From: RGIG995 sp045603745
GTDB taxonomy: Bacteria; Bacillota; Clostridia; Oscillospirales; UBA644
Direction: 5' to 3'
Length of the DNA: 64,000 nt
Assembly: GCA_045603745.1 (NCBI GenBank)
Contig: JAZUMQ010000037.1
Location: 1 to 64,000, forward strand
Part shown: positions 16,207 to 24,328 of the stretch, one piece after another
Position numbering within the stretch: position 1 is the stretch's first letter
Layout: each line of letters starts with the position of its first letter
Notes under the pieces: generated by a model
Seen by the model: only the letters and a program-made list of their open reading frames with translations
Database searches by the model: none
Told to the model about the DNA's origin: nothing
Made by a program: the position numbers and the translations under genes

Positions 16207-16235
16207 ATTATAACACAAATTCCGCCCTAAGTAAA
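16207..16235 (-). promoter_or_regulatory. Promoter of the hydrogenase operon
   Basis: Minus strand TTTACT (16230-16235), 17 bp, TATAAT (16207-16212) with TGT before the -10. No internal promoter with comparable quality was noticed in the ten-gene operon. Confidence 0.75.
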
Positions 16236-16310
16236 GAGGTTTTTTGTAAAATAATTGCGAATTAATGTATATTATATTATAATACTTGCACGAAGAACCA
16301 ATTTTTGCAT

Positions 16311-16346
16311 AAAAAAATCCCCCGGAACATAGATTGCTCCGAAGGA
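16311..16346 (-). terminator. Terminator of lexA
   Basis: An 11-position stem with G-U wobbles (16318-16328 with 16336-16346), loop ATAGATT, followed on the minus strand by a run of seven T. It separates lexA from the hydrogenase promoter. Confidence 0.75.
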
Positions 16347-16357
16347 AATTTCTTTTT

Positions 16358-16963
16358 TCAGTTAATTTCGTACCGATGCAGAGCGATAACTTTACCAAGA
16401 ATCTGAACCTCGTCGGCGTAGATGGGGGCGTAGGCGTCGTTTTCCGGTTGCAGGCGAATCCGCCGTCCGTCCCGATAAAAGCGCTTAACCGTGGCTTCAT
16501 CTCCCAAGAGAGCGACGACGATCTGACCGTCTTCCGCCACAGGGGTACGTAGCACGATAATAATATCGCCGTCCAAGATTCCGGCATTGATCATACTGTC
16601 GCCCCGGACGGTGAGTGCAAAGGTCTCCCGCCCCCGAATCTGATCGGCGGGAACCTGAATGTAATCCTCAATATATTCCTGGGCAAGAATGGGCTGACCG
16701 GCAGTCACTCTGCCTACTACGGGAATCTTGACAAAAGCGCCGCTCGACGATTGATTCGTCAAGCGAATGACCCTCTTTTTATTGGGTTCCTTGGAGATCA
16801 ATCCCTCTTCGCACAGCTGGTTCAGGTGATAATGAACCGTGGCGGGAGAAGAAAGTCCTACCGCCTTACAGATCTCCCGAACCGAAGGAACGTAGCCTTC
16901 TTCCGTCACTTTATTGGTGACGAATTCCAGTATTTCCGCGCGTTTTTCATCTCGTTTCGACAT
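16358..16963 (-). CDS. lexA: LexA repressor (SOS response)
   Basis: 201 residues. An N-terminal winged HTH (about 1-65: VPSVREICKAVGLSSPATVHYHLNQL) precedes the self-cleaving S24 peptidase domain. The cleavage site is the Ala-Gly in VTAGQP (about 87), the serine is in RGDSMINAGI and the lysine in GDEATVKRFYRDG. It represses SOS genes until RecA-stimulated autocleavage. ATG 16963 follows AAGGAGAG; the gene is 15 nt after the NUDIX gene with no promoter of its own that I can see, so the two are probably co-transcribed from 17541-17569. No GAAC-N4-GTTC SOS box was noticed in that promoter. Confidence 0.95.
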   Translation of the reverse strand: MSKRDEKRAEILEFVTNKVTEEGYVPSVREICKAVGLSSPATVHYHLNQLCEEGLISKEPNKKRVIRLTNQSSSGAFVKIPVVGRVTAGQPILAQEYIEDYIQVPADQIRGRETFALTVRGDSMINAGILDGDIIIVLRTPVAEDGQIVVALLGDEATVKRFYRDGRRIRLQPENDAYAPIYADEVQILGKVIALHRYEIN

Positions 16964-16978
16964 AATCCGTCTCTCCTT

Positions 16979-17509
16979 TTAACCATTCAAACCGGGGGCG
17001 GAACGCAATGCCAAGGCAAGGGTTCTTCCGTCCCGGATTCTTCCGTCCAGCGCCATTCGATAAAATTCCGAAAAAGGCAGTTTCACCATCTGTAAAAATT
17101 CATCGTCGTCCGGATCGGTCTCCCCAAACCGGCGCACCTTTGCAAGAAACAAATAGATAAGCTCGTTACAATAGCCCGGCGTGGGCAAAAATTCTCCCAA
17201 CGGAATCAATTCGCCCTCGGCACCGATCTCCTCCCGCAGTTCTCGGGCAGCGGCGTGTTCGGGAGATTCTCCCTCGTCGATCATTCCGGCGGGGGCTTCC
17301 AACACGTCGGTTCCGTAGGGGTGTCGGTACTGACGGACAAGATAAACGAATCCTTCTCCATCAACGGGGAGAACACAGACTGACGGAACGTGTTCTACCA
17401 CTTCTCGAGGCACTTCCAATCCGGGTTGCAACTCCACACGGTCGACGCGCACCGAAAGAATTTTCCCCGAAAAGGGTCTTCGTGAGGAAAGAACCTTCCG
17501 TTCCGACAT
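16979..17509 (-). CDS. NUDIX hydrolase, ADP-ribose pyrophosphatase type
   Basis: 176 residues. A beta-rich N-terminal part (about 5-45) is followed by the NUDIX domain with the complete box, GMIDEGESPEHAAARELREE then IGAEG, including the REIGAE-type metal ligands. The VVEHVPSVCVLPVDGEGFVYLVRQYR segment and the C-terminal PTPGYCNELIYLFLA resemble NudF-type ADP-ribose hydrolases. It cleaves ADP-ribose or a related nucleotide sugar to AMP plus sugar phosphate. The start was placed at ATG 17509 (GGGAG upstream); longer readings start inside or upstream of the promoter -10. It is first of a two-gene unit with lexA. Confidence 0.9.
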   Translation of the reverse strand: MSERKVLSSRRPFSGKILSVRVDRVELQPGLEVPREVVEHVPSVCVLPVDGEGFVYLVRQYRHPYGTDVLEAPAGMIDEGESPEHAAARELREEIGAEGELIPLGEFLPTPGYCNELIYLFLAKVRRFGETDPDDDEFLQMVKLPFSEFYRMALDGRIRDGRTLALALRSAPGLNG

Positions 17510-17540
17510 AAAAAACACTCCCATTTCGTTTTCTACCGTT

Positions 17541-17569
17541 ATTATACCATATCCGAAGGGGTTTGTAAA
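17541..17569 (-). promoter_or_regulatory. Promoter of NUDIX-lexA unit
   Basis: Minus strand TTTACA (17564-17569), 17 bp, TATAAT (17541-17546) with ATGG before the -10. It is divergent from the M14 gene that starts at 17636; no clear promoter for that gene was found in 17570-17635. Confidence 0.75.
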
Positions 17570-17635
17570 GGGCATTTTGTGAATTTTTCGAAAATTTATT
17601 CTAAAAACGATTTTTGTTTTTCAGGAGGAAGCGTT

Positions 17636-18433
17636 ATGCAAGCGGATTTTCAAGACACGTTTCAGGCGGAAAAACCTCTCGTATTCGGACGAAGTCGCAG
17701 GGGAAACGATCTGGAAGAATACACATGGGGCGGCAAAGAAAAATCCATTCTTTTTCTCTCGGGATTCACCAGCCAAGACCGTCCCTTTTCCAACCTACTT
17801 TTTCGGTGGAAAAGAGACCTTGCGGAGGGGGAACAATATGGCGGAATTTTGGGGGATTTCGATTTAAAAACGTTAAAAAATAAGTGCAGAATACGAATCA
17901 TTCCCATTTTAAATCCAGATGCATATGAAATAAACCGAAACGGTTTAAGAAAAAATAATCATGTTTGTGAAAATTCGTTGCAAACAGAAGAAAAAAATTC
18001 AGAATCAAAAATTATACTTACAAATTTTCGAGGAGTGGATTTAAACCGAAATTTTAATGCAAATTGGCTAAAAATGAGGCAATTGACCCCTCAACGAAAC
18101 GACATTGGAACGTTTCCCGAAAGCGAAACCGAAACGGCGGCGCTCACCGCCCTTTTACGAAAAGATCTTCCCCGATCGACGGTGATTTTGCGGCACGGAG
18201 AAAAGGAGTTACATTACCCCAACGAAGCGACGGAAAAAGAACTTCGGGAAGCGGTCTTTTTGGGACATTACGCATCGTTGTCGGTCTCCCCTGCCAGGGA
18301 CACCGACGGCACGGCGTTACAATGGCTGACCGACCGAGGGGTTAAGGTGATCGAAGTGTGCTTGCCCGATGCCGATCCGAAACATTATCCAAAATTTCGG
18401 GATCTTTTGACCATGTGTGCCGCGTTAACGTGA
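17636..18433 (+). CDS. M14-family carboxypeptidase-like protein with altered zinc site
   Basis: 265 residues resembling zinc carboxypeptidases: NPDAY (93-97), an RKN-type substrate site (about 105-107), DLNRNF (135-140), the third zinc histidine His187 in RHGEKELHYP, and a C-terminal Glu240 (VIEVCLPD) at the position of the general base. The first zinc motif, HxxE in active enzymes, reads T45-S-Q-D48 here, so one zinc histidine is gone and the glutamate is aspartate. There is no signal peptide, so it is cytoplasmic. A Lys/Asn/Glu-rich insertion (about 100-130) is unusually A/T-rich at the DNA level. It may be inactive or use another metal or ligand. ATG 17636 follows AGGAGG. Confidence 0.75.
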   Translation: MQADFQDTFQAEKPLVFGRSRRGNDLEEYTWGGKEKSILFLSGFTSQDRPFSNLLFRWKRDLAEGEQYGGILGDFDLKTLKNKCRIRIIPILNPDAYEINRNGLRKNNHVCENSLQTEEKNSESKIILTNFRGVDLNRNFNANWLKMRQLTPQRNDIGTFPESETETAALTALLRKDLPRSTVILRHGEKELHYPNEATEKELREAVFLGHYASLSVSPARDTDGTALQWLTDRGVKVIEVCLPDADPKHYPKFRDLLTMCAALT

Positions 18434-18475
18434 GAAAAAACCAAGGAATTGTCATAAAAAAGTACGGCTTGCGAC

Positions 18476-18504
18476 TTGCTTTTTTGCGCAGAGTATGATA
18501 TAAT
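18476..18504 (+). promoter_or_regulatory. Promoter of the pheST operon
   Basis: TTGCTT (18476-18481), 17 bp, TATAAT (18499-18504) with TGA before the -10. The leader is only about 52 nt, too short for a T-box. The AAAAAAG and CTTTTTT arms at 18456-18485 may be a weak terminator for the M14 gene overlapping the -35. Confidence 0.75.
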
Positions 18505-18562
18505 ATAAGATAAACTATATAATTTGTCGCACCCACGTGCGAATGATAAAAGGTGACAGAAC

Positions 18563-19582
18563 ATGAAAGAACAACTCTACGCAGTCAAAGAACGGGCACA
18601 GCAAGCCCTGGATCAGGCGACAACTTCGGAAGAACTGGAAGCGGCTCGCGTCCGTTTTGCCGGAAAGAAAGGGGAATTGACCTCCCTTTTGTCTCAGATG
18701 GGAAAACTGACTCCCGAAGAACGCCCTGTGATCGGACAGATCGCCAACGAAGTCCGCACTTTCATTGACGCGGAAATTCGCGCAAAAAAGGCAGTGCTGG
18801 AACAAGCGGAACTGAACCGCCGGCTGGAAAAGGAAGCCCTGGACGTGACCCTGCCCGGAACCGAAAGAACGATCGGAAAACAGCACCCTCTGAACTTGGT
18901 ATTGGACGAGATTAAAGACGCCTTTATCAGCATGGGATTTTCCATTGCCTCCGGTCCGGAAGTAGAATACGATTACTATAACTTTGAAGCCCTGAATATT
19001 CCTCAGGATCACCCTGCCAGAGATACCCAGGACACCTTCTACTTCTCCCCCGAAATGCTTCTGAGAACCCAAACGTCTTCGGTGCAGGTTCGGGTTATGG
19101 AACAAACCCAACCTCCTATTCGGGTCATTTCTCCCGGTCGCGTATTCCGCATCGACGAAGTGGACGCCACGCACTCCCCCATTTTCCATCAGATCGAAGG
19201 ATTGGTGGTAGACAAGGGAATTACCATGGCGCACCTGAAAGGATCTTTGGAACTGATCTCCAAAAAACTTTTTGGACCGGAAACAAAAACGCGAATCCGT
19301 CCCGACTTTTTCCCCTTTACCGAACCTTCCGCGGAAATTTCCATTTCCTGTTTCAAATGCGGGGGCGAGGGTTGTAAATTCTGCAAAAACGAAGGCTGGA
19401 TCGAAATCGGCGGCGCCGGCATGGTAAACCCCAAAGTTCTTGCTCATTGCGGCATTGATCCCGAAGTTTATTCCGGCTTTGCCTTCGGCATGGGGCTGGA
19501 ACGCCTCGTCATGGGACGCTACGGCGTGGACGACATCCGGATGTTCTACGATAACGACGTCCGTTTCCTGAATATGTTTTAA
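18563..19582 (+). CDS. pheS: Phenylalanyl-tRNA synthetase alpha subunit
   Basis: 339 residues, the full length for PheS. An N-terminal coiled-coil (about 1-85) for tRNA contact is followed by a class II catalytic core with motif 1 near FISMGFSIASGPEVE, motif 2 region VRVISPGRVFRIDEVDATHS and motif 3 GFAFGMGLERLVM. A CFKCGGEGCKFC segment near 270-281 is a cysteine cluster of zinc-ribbon type seen in many Firmicute PheS. It forms an alpha2-beta2 enzyme with PheT (24 nt downstream) and charges tRNA-Phe. It heads an eight-gene co-directional run ending at the terminator at 27522. Confidence 0.97.
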   Translation: MKEQLYAVKERAQQALDQATTSEELEAARVRFAGKKGELTSLLSQMGKLTPEERPVIGQIANEVRTFIDAEIRAKKAVLEQAELNRRLEKEALDVTLPGTERTIGKQHPLNLVLDEIKDAFISMGFSIASGPEVEYDYYNFEALNIPQDHPARDTQDTFYFSPEMLLRTQTSSVQVRVMEQTQPPIRVISPGRVFRIDEVDATHSPIFHQIEGLVVDKGITMAHLKGSLELISKKLFGPETKTRIRPDFFPFTEPSAEISISCFKCGGEGCKFCKNEGWIEIGGAGMVNPKVLAHCGIDPEVYSGFAFGMGLERLVMGRYGVDDIRMFYDNDVRFLNMF

Positions 19583-19606
19583 TCGGACGAAAGAAGGTAA
19601 ATTGAA

Positions 19607-21991
19607 ATGAACGTATCCTACCGTTGGTTGAAAGAATATACTCCCGTGGATGCACCGGACAAATCCGTCGCCCACGAACTGAATATGACCGGAACTGAAA
19701 TCAAAGGATTCCGCAGAATGGACGAAGGAATCAGCAACGTAGTCGTTTGCAAAATTTTGTCCATCGAACAACACCCCAATGCGGACAAACTGGTAGTCTG
19801 CATGGTCGACGCAGGGGAAGAAGAACCTTTGCAGATCGTTACCGGGGCAAAAAACATGAAAGTCGGGGATTTGGTTCCCTTGGCAAAACATAAATCCACC
19901 CTTCCCGACGGCACGAAAATCGAACGGGGCAAACTCCGGGGAGTCGTATCCAACGGAATGTTCTGCGGGGTAGAAGAATTGGGTCTGACCGTCAACGACT
20001 ATCCCGACGCCATTTCCGACGGACTTCTGATTTTAAAAGAAGGCGTAGTCGGAAGAGATATTCGGGAGCAATTGGGTTTGGACGACACGGTATTTGAAGC
20101 CGACATCATGACCAACCGTCCCGACTGTCTTTCCATGATCGGGGTGGCAAGAGAAGCCGCCGGGACCTTCCGTCTCCCCTTGACCGTCAAAGAGCCGGTG
20201 GTCAAAGGCGAAGGAGAACCCGCGGAAAAACATCTGAAAGTTACCATCGAAGATAAAGACCTGTGCCCCCGCTATTCCGCCCGCATCGTCACCGACGTGA
20301 AGATCTCACCCTCTCCCATGTGGATGGTGGAACGGCTTCGCGCCTGCGGGATCCGTGCCATCAACAATATCGTTGATATTACCAACTACGTCATGATGGA
20401 ATACGGTCAACCCATGCACGCCTTCGACTACGCTTGCCTCGACGGAGGACACATCACCGTCCGCAGAGCAAAAGACGGAGAAGTCATGAAAACCTTGGAC
20501 GATCAGGATCGGGCACTGGATTCCGACATGCTGGTCATCGCCGACGACAAAAAACCCGTCGCCGTTGCCGGGGTGATGGGTGGAGCAAACAGTGAGATTA
20601 CCGACGATACCGTCACCGTCGTCTTTGAATCCGCGAACTTCTTCGGAGCTTCCGTCCGCCGTACCGCAAAGAAATTGGGAATGCGCACCGAAGCCTCCGC
20701 CCACTTTGAAAAGAATCTGGATCCTCAAATGACCGTCACCGCCCTGAATCGGGCGTGCGAATTGGTGGAAGAACTGGGAGCGGGGAAAGTTTCCTGCAAT
20801 ATCATCGACGAAGATTACAGCAATAAGGAACTTCGTAAAATCCCCCTGGAAGCCGATTGGATCCGTCATTACGTCAACGTAAACGCCACCGACGAAATGA
20901 TTAAAGAATTGTTGGAACGAGTGGGATTTGCCGTGGATCTTACCACCGGAACCGTCACCGTTCCTTCCTTCCGTTCCGACGTGGAAAACAAATATGATAT
21001 TTCGGAAGAAGTCGCCCGGTTCTACGGCTATGATAACATTCCTTCTTTCTCTTTCTCCGCTGACATCAAATCCGGCGGATTGACGGAAGAACAAAAATTT
21101 GAGAAGAATCTGCGGATCGCACTGCGTTCCGTAGGATTCAGCGAAATCGAAACCTACTCTTTCGTCTCCCCCAAGGGTCTGGACAAGATCCTGCTGGACG
21201 AAAAGGACGAAAAGCGCAACTATTTAAAGATCAAAAATCCCTTGGGCGAAGACACTTCCGTCATGCGCACCACTGCTCTGCCTTCCATGTTGGACGTCTT
21301 GGCAAGTAACTACAACAACCGAATCCCCGCCGCCCATCTCTACGAAGTGGCAACGGTGTACCGGAAGAACGCCGAAGAAGGCAAACTGCCCGAAGAACCT
21401 AAGATCGTAACCGTGGGAGCATACGGCGACGGCATGAACTTCTACGAACTGAAAGGTCGCTTGGCTGAGGTTTTGGAAGTGATGGGCATCGGAACCGCTT
21501 CTTATCTTCCCTGCAAAACCAATCCATCGTACCACCCCGGAAGAACCGCGGAAATCAAAGTCGGAGATACCGTCCTCGGCGTATTCGGTCAATTGCACCC
21601 CACCACGGTAAAGAATTTTGAACTCTCCGGAGAAGTGTACGCCGCAGAACTTTCTCTCAAGAATCTGTTTGAATGTTCCACCGGCGGCAAGGGATACAAA
21701 CCCCTGCCAAAATTCCCCGCCGTGACCCGAGATCTGGCGTTGGTCTGCGACGAGGAAATTCTCTCCGGTGACATTGAAGAAAAAATCCGCACCGTTGCCG
21801 GCGAAATTCTGGAGGACGTCAAAGCGTTTGACGTTTACCGCAGCGCCGCTTTGGGCGAAAATAAAAAGAGCATTGCCTACGCTCTGACTCTGCGGGACAC
21901 GCAAAAGACCTTGACCGATGCTGACATTGACCCTGTGGTTAAAAATATTCTGACAGCATTGGAAGCCGACGGAATCACCCTGAGAAAATAA
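19607..21991 (+). CDS. pheT: Phenylalanyl-tRNA synthetase beta subunit
   Basis: 794 residues, typical PheT. In order: N-terminal B1 domain, tRNA-binding EMAP/OB domain (about 40-150: KILSIEQHPNADKL, VTGAKNM), B3/B4 editing region (about 215-400, with ARIVTDV and HAFDYA), B5 domain (about 405-475), catalytic-like core, and C-terminal ferredoxin-fold anticodon-binding domain (about 700-794: PKFPAVTRDLALVC). It edits mischarged Tyr-tRNA-Phe and completes the synthetase with PheS. No truncation is visible. Confidence 0.97.
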   Translation: MNVSYRWLKEYTPVDAPDKSVAHELNMTGTEIKGFRRMDEGISNVVVCKILSIEQHPNADKLVVCMVDAGEEEPLQIVTGAKNMKVGDLVPLAKHKSTLPDGTKIERGKLRGVVSNGMFCGVEELGLTVNDYPDAISDGLLILKEGVVGRDIREQLGLDDTVFEADIMTNRPDCLSMIGVAREAAGTFRLPLTVKEPVVKGEGEPAEKHLKVTIEDKDLCPRYSARIVTDVKISPSPMWMVERLRACGIRAINNIVDITNYVMMEYGQPMHAFDYACLDGGHITVRRAKDGEVMKTLDDQDRALDSDMLVIADDKKPVAVAGVMGGANSEITDDTVTVVFESANFFGASVRRTAKKLGMRTEASAHFEKNLDPQMTVTALNRACELVEELGAGKVSCNIIDEDYSNKELRKIPLEADWIRHYVNVNATDEMIKELLERVGFAVDLTTGTVTVPSFRSDVENKYDISEEVARFYGYDNIPSFSFSADIKSGGLTEEQKFEKNLRIALRSVGFSEIETYSFVSPKGLDKILLDEKDEKRNYLKIKNPLGEDTSVMRTTALPSMLDVLASNYNNRIPAAHLYEVATVYRKNAEEGKLPEEPKIVTVGAYGDGMNFYELKGRLAEVLEVMGIGTASYLPCKTNPSYHPGRTAEIKVGDTVLGVFGQLHPTTVKNFELSGEVYAAELSLKNLFECSTGGKGYKPLPKFPAVTRDLALVCDEEILSGDIEEKIRTVAGEILEDVKAFDVYRSAALGENKKSIAYALTLRDTQKTLTDADIDPVVKNILTALEADGITLRK

Positions 21992-22030
21992 ATCATTCAC
22001 CCGAACATTCCCGAAAGGAGATTTACGACC

Positions 22031-22282
22031 ATGGCAGACCGCAATACCATTACATTCTCTCTCAAAAATCAAAAAGACGATGAGATGAAACGCACCCTTA
22101 CCCAAGTTTACGACGCATTGGTGGAAAAGGGATACGATCCTTTGAACCAGATCGTCGGTTATCTGCTCTCCGAAGACCCCACCTATATCACCAGCCACAA
22201 CGGAGCCCGTGCTCTGATCCGCAAATTTGACCGAGACGAGATGTTGCATCAGCTGGTCAAAGCCTATTTGGGTTTGCGTTAA
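22031..22282 (+). CDS. IreB family regulatory phosphoprotein (UPF0297)
   Basis: 83 residues with the highly conserved family sequence: YDALVEKGYDPLNQIVGYLL, SEDPTYITSHNGAR, ALIRKFDRDE and a C-terminal LVKAYL. In enterococci IreB is a substrate of the IreK Ser/Thr kinase and influences cephalosporin resistance. Its usual neighbours are alaS, ruvX and an UPF0473 gene; none is here, so this copy sits in a pheT-linked position instead. ATG 22031 follows AAAGGAG; it is 39 nt after pheT. Confidence 0.93.
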   Translation: MADRNTITFSLKNQKDDEMKRTLTQVYDALVEKGYDPLNQIVGYLLSEDPTYITSHNGARALIRKFDRDEMLHQLVKAYLGLR

Positions 22283-22294
22283 AAGGAGCAGTTC

Positions 22295-22822
22295 ATGGAT
22301 CTTTATACGGAACAACTTTACAAAAAACGCAAATCTCCCGCAGAATGGCTGATGCAAATCCTTCTGGTTGCGGCGTGTCTTATCGGATCGGTGCTCGTCC
22401 TTCTGTTTTTCTCTGCGCAGTCGGAAGAATACGGACTGATGGCAGGGACGTTGGTCGTAGTAATTTTTGCGTATTTTGCCTTTAAATATCAATGGCTTCA
22501 GCAATTTGACCGGGAATACGAATATCTCTATTATAACGGAGAGATCGACTTTGACCGCATCACCGCAAAATCCACCCGAAAGCGAATTCTTTCGGTCAAA
22601 GCCCCGGACGTGATCCGCTTTGGAAAATACAAAGAATCCATCAAGTCCAACGTTCCCTTTGACAAGATCATCGACGTAACTTCCGGCTACGAGACCGAAA
22701 ACACCATCTGCTTTACGACCCTTCGGCATAAACAAATGGGCAACGTGCTTTTGATCTGGGAACCGAAAGATGAAATTCTCAACGACATGAAGCGTCGGGT
22801 TCAGGTTCCCTTTGAAGACTGA
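22295..22822 (+). CDS. Two-TM membrane protein (DUF6106-like)
   Basis: 175 residues. A short charged N-terminus (MDLYTEQLYKKRKSP) is followed by two TM helices (about 20-42 and 46-66) and a soluble domain of about 105 residues (YEYLYYNGEIDFDRITAKSTRKR, then a beta-rich part). I recognise it only loosely as the Clostridial DUF6106 family; no function is known to me. It lies 12 nt after ireB and 24 nt before nnr, so it is surely co-transcribed. Co-location with ireB might reflect an envelope role, but this is conjecture. Confidence 0.75.
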   Translation: MDLYTEQLYKKRKSPAEWLMQILLVAACLIGSVLVLLFFSAQSEEYGLMAGTLVVVIFAYFAFKYQWLQQFDREYEYLYYNGEIDFDRITAKSTRKRILSVKAPDVIRFGKYKESIKSNVPFDKIIDVTSGYETENTICFTTLRHKQMGNVLLIWEPKDEILNDMKRRVQVPFED

Positions 22823-22846
22823 TACAACGAAAGGACGGCACGGCAG

Positions 22847-24316
22847 ATGAGATCCGTCTATACCGCCCGCCAGATGCGAAATGCAGACAATTACTGCGAA
22901 CAAAAACGGAATATTCCTTCCTTGACGCTGATGAGCAAAGCCGCTTTGGCGTTAACGAAAGGTTGCGCAAAACTCGCCCCTCCTCCCGCGAAGGTATTGT
23001 TTCTTTGCGGAAAAGGGAATAATGGGGGCGACGGTTTTGCCGCGGCTCGGATCATGAAAGAAATGGGATACGCCGTCACGGTGGCATTGCTTTGCGGGAG
23101 AGAATTTTCTCCCGATGCGGCAGTCATGTTTCGCACCGTACCGGAATCTCTTGTCACCGAGACCGAGGAAGAAATTCTTTCCTTCGCCCACAAGACCGAT
23201 CTGGTCGTGGATTGCGTTTACGGCACCGGATTTCAAGGAGAACTATCCCAAGAAGTCAGGAAAATTTTTGACGCCGTCCGAGACAAACCCATCGTTGCGT
23301 GCGATGTCCCTTCCGGGGTCCATTGCGACGACGGAAGAGTCAGCAACGGAACACTCCATGCGAAAGTTACGGTAACCTTCGCCGCCTATAAACCCTGCTT
23401 TTTCCTGTACCCCGGAAAACATTTTTGCGGCAAAGTCGTTCTTGCCGATATTGGGATCCCGAAAGAAGCGTTAAATCAAAGTCCCGGCGTGGATCTGATC
23501 GACGAAGAATATGTAAAATCCCTCATTCAACCCCGACCGGAAAATTCTCACAAAGGAACCTTCGGAACGTTGCTGACGGTCTGCGGATCGAAAGATATGA
23601 CCGGAGCCGCCTATCTTTCCGCAATGGGAGCATTGCGGTGCGGCGTAGGGTTGTTGAAAATGGCTCTGCCCCGGCAAATAATTCCCATTTTGCAAGCCAG
23701 ATTATCCGAGCCGGTCTTTACGGAACGAAAAGGTATCGTCAAAGCATCGGCAGTGTTGGTGGGTTGCGGATTGGGGAAGGATAAAAAATCCCTGCAGTTT
23801 GCCTTAGAACAAGGCAGGTCTGCGGTACTGGACGCCGATGCCATCAATTTAATTGCGGCAGAACCGACGTTGTTGGATACTTTTTTACAAGAAAATCCCA
23901 GCGCAGACGTAATACTGACCCCTCACCCGGCGGAATTTGCCCGGCTGATGCAAACCACCGTCCAAAAAATTGAAGAAGACCGTTTGAGTGCAGTCAAACA
24001 ATGTTTGGACCGTTGGAATATTACCCTGGTTTTGAAGGAACATCACACCATCATTGCCGACCGAAAGAGAACCCTGATCAACCTCAGCGGGAATTCGGGG
24101 CTTTCCAAAGGAGGAAGCGGAGACGTACTTGCCGGCATGATCGCGTCCTTTTTGGCGCAGGGGTATTCTCCCCGGAATGCGGCGACCTGCGGAGTTTATC
24201 TGCACGGTGCTGCCGCCGATCTATTGAAAAAGACTTATTCGGAGCACGGAATGCTCCCCTCGGACCTTCCCAACGCCGTAGCCCGGCTGATGAAGGAGTT
24301 TGAAACCATCGCATAA
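22847..24316 (+). CDS. nnr: Bifunctional NAD(P)H-hydrate epimerase / ADP-dependent dehydratase
   Basis: 489 residues, a fusion of NnrE (about 1-205, with CGKGNNGGDGFAAARIM and DCVYGTGF) and NnrD (about 225-489, with HKGTFGTLLTVCGS, DADAIN and the catalytic/ATP motif GGSGDVLAGMIASF). It repairs damaged NAD(P)H hydrates: the N-terminal domain interconverts R and S forms, and the C-terminal domain dehydrates the S form using ADP or ATP. Start ATG 22847 follows AAAGGACGG at a longer-than-usual distance. It is in the pheS-proA run, directly before alr. Confidence 0.95.
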   Translation: MRSVYTARQMRNADNYCEQKRNIPSLTLMSKAALALTKGCAKLAPPPAKVLFLCGKGNNGGDGFAAARIMKEMGYAVTVALLCGREFSPDAAVMFRTVPESLVTETEEEILSFAHKTDLVVDCVYGTGFQGELSQEVRKIFDAVRDKPIVACDVPSGVHCDDGRVSNGTLHAKVTVTFAAYKPCFFLYPGKHFCGKVVLADIGIPKEALNQSPGVDLIDEEYVKSLIQPRPENSHKGTFGTLLTVCGSKDMTGAAYLSAMGALRCGVGLLKMALPRQIIPILQARLSEPVFTERKGIVKASAVLVGCGLGKDKKSLQFALEQGRSAVLDADAINLIAAEPTLLDTFLQENPSADVILTPHPAEFARLMQTTVQKIEEDRLSAVKQCLDRWNITLVLKEHHTIIADRKRTLINLSGNSGLSKGGSGDVLAGMIASFLAQGYSPRNAATCGVYLHGAAADLLKKTYSEHGMLPSDLPNAVARLMKEFETIA

Positions 24317-24328
24317 GGAGGATCTTTT

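Noticed and set aside
16250..16300. Plus-strand TTGCGA and TATAAT-like boxes
   Set aside because: No plus-strand gene follows; the sequence is simply A/T-rich between lexA's terminator and the hyd promoter.
17385..17400. GAACGTGTTC as an SOS box for lexA
   Set aside because: The arms are two bases apart rather than four, and the site lies inside the NUDIX coding region.
18434..18562. T-box leader for pheST
   Set aside because: Only about 52 nt separate the predicted transcript start from the ATG, with no T-box sequence or specifier stem.
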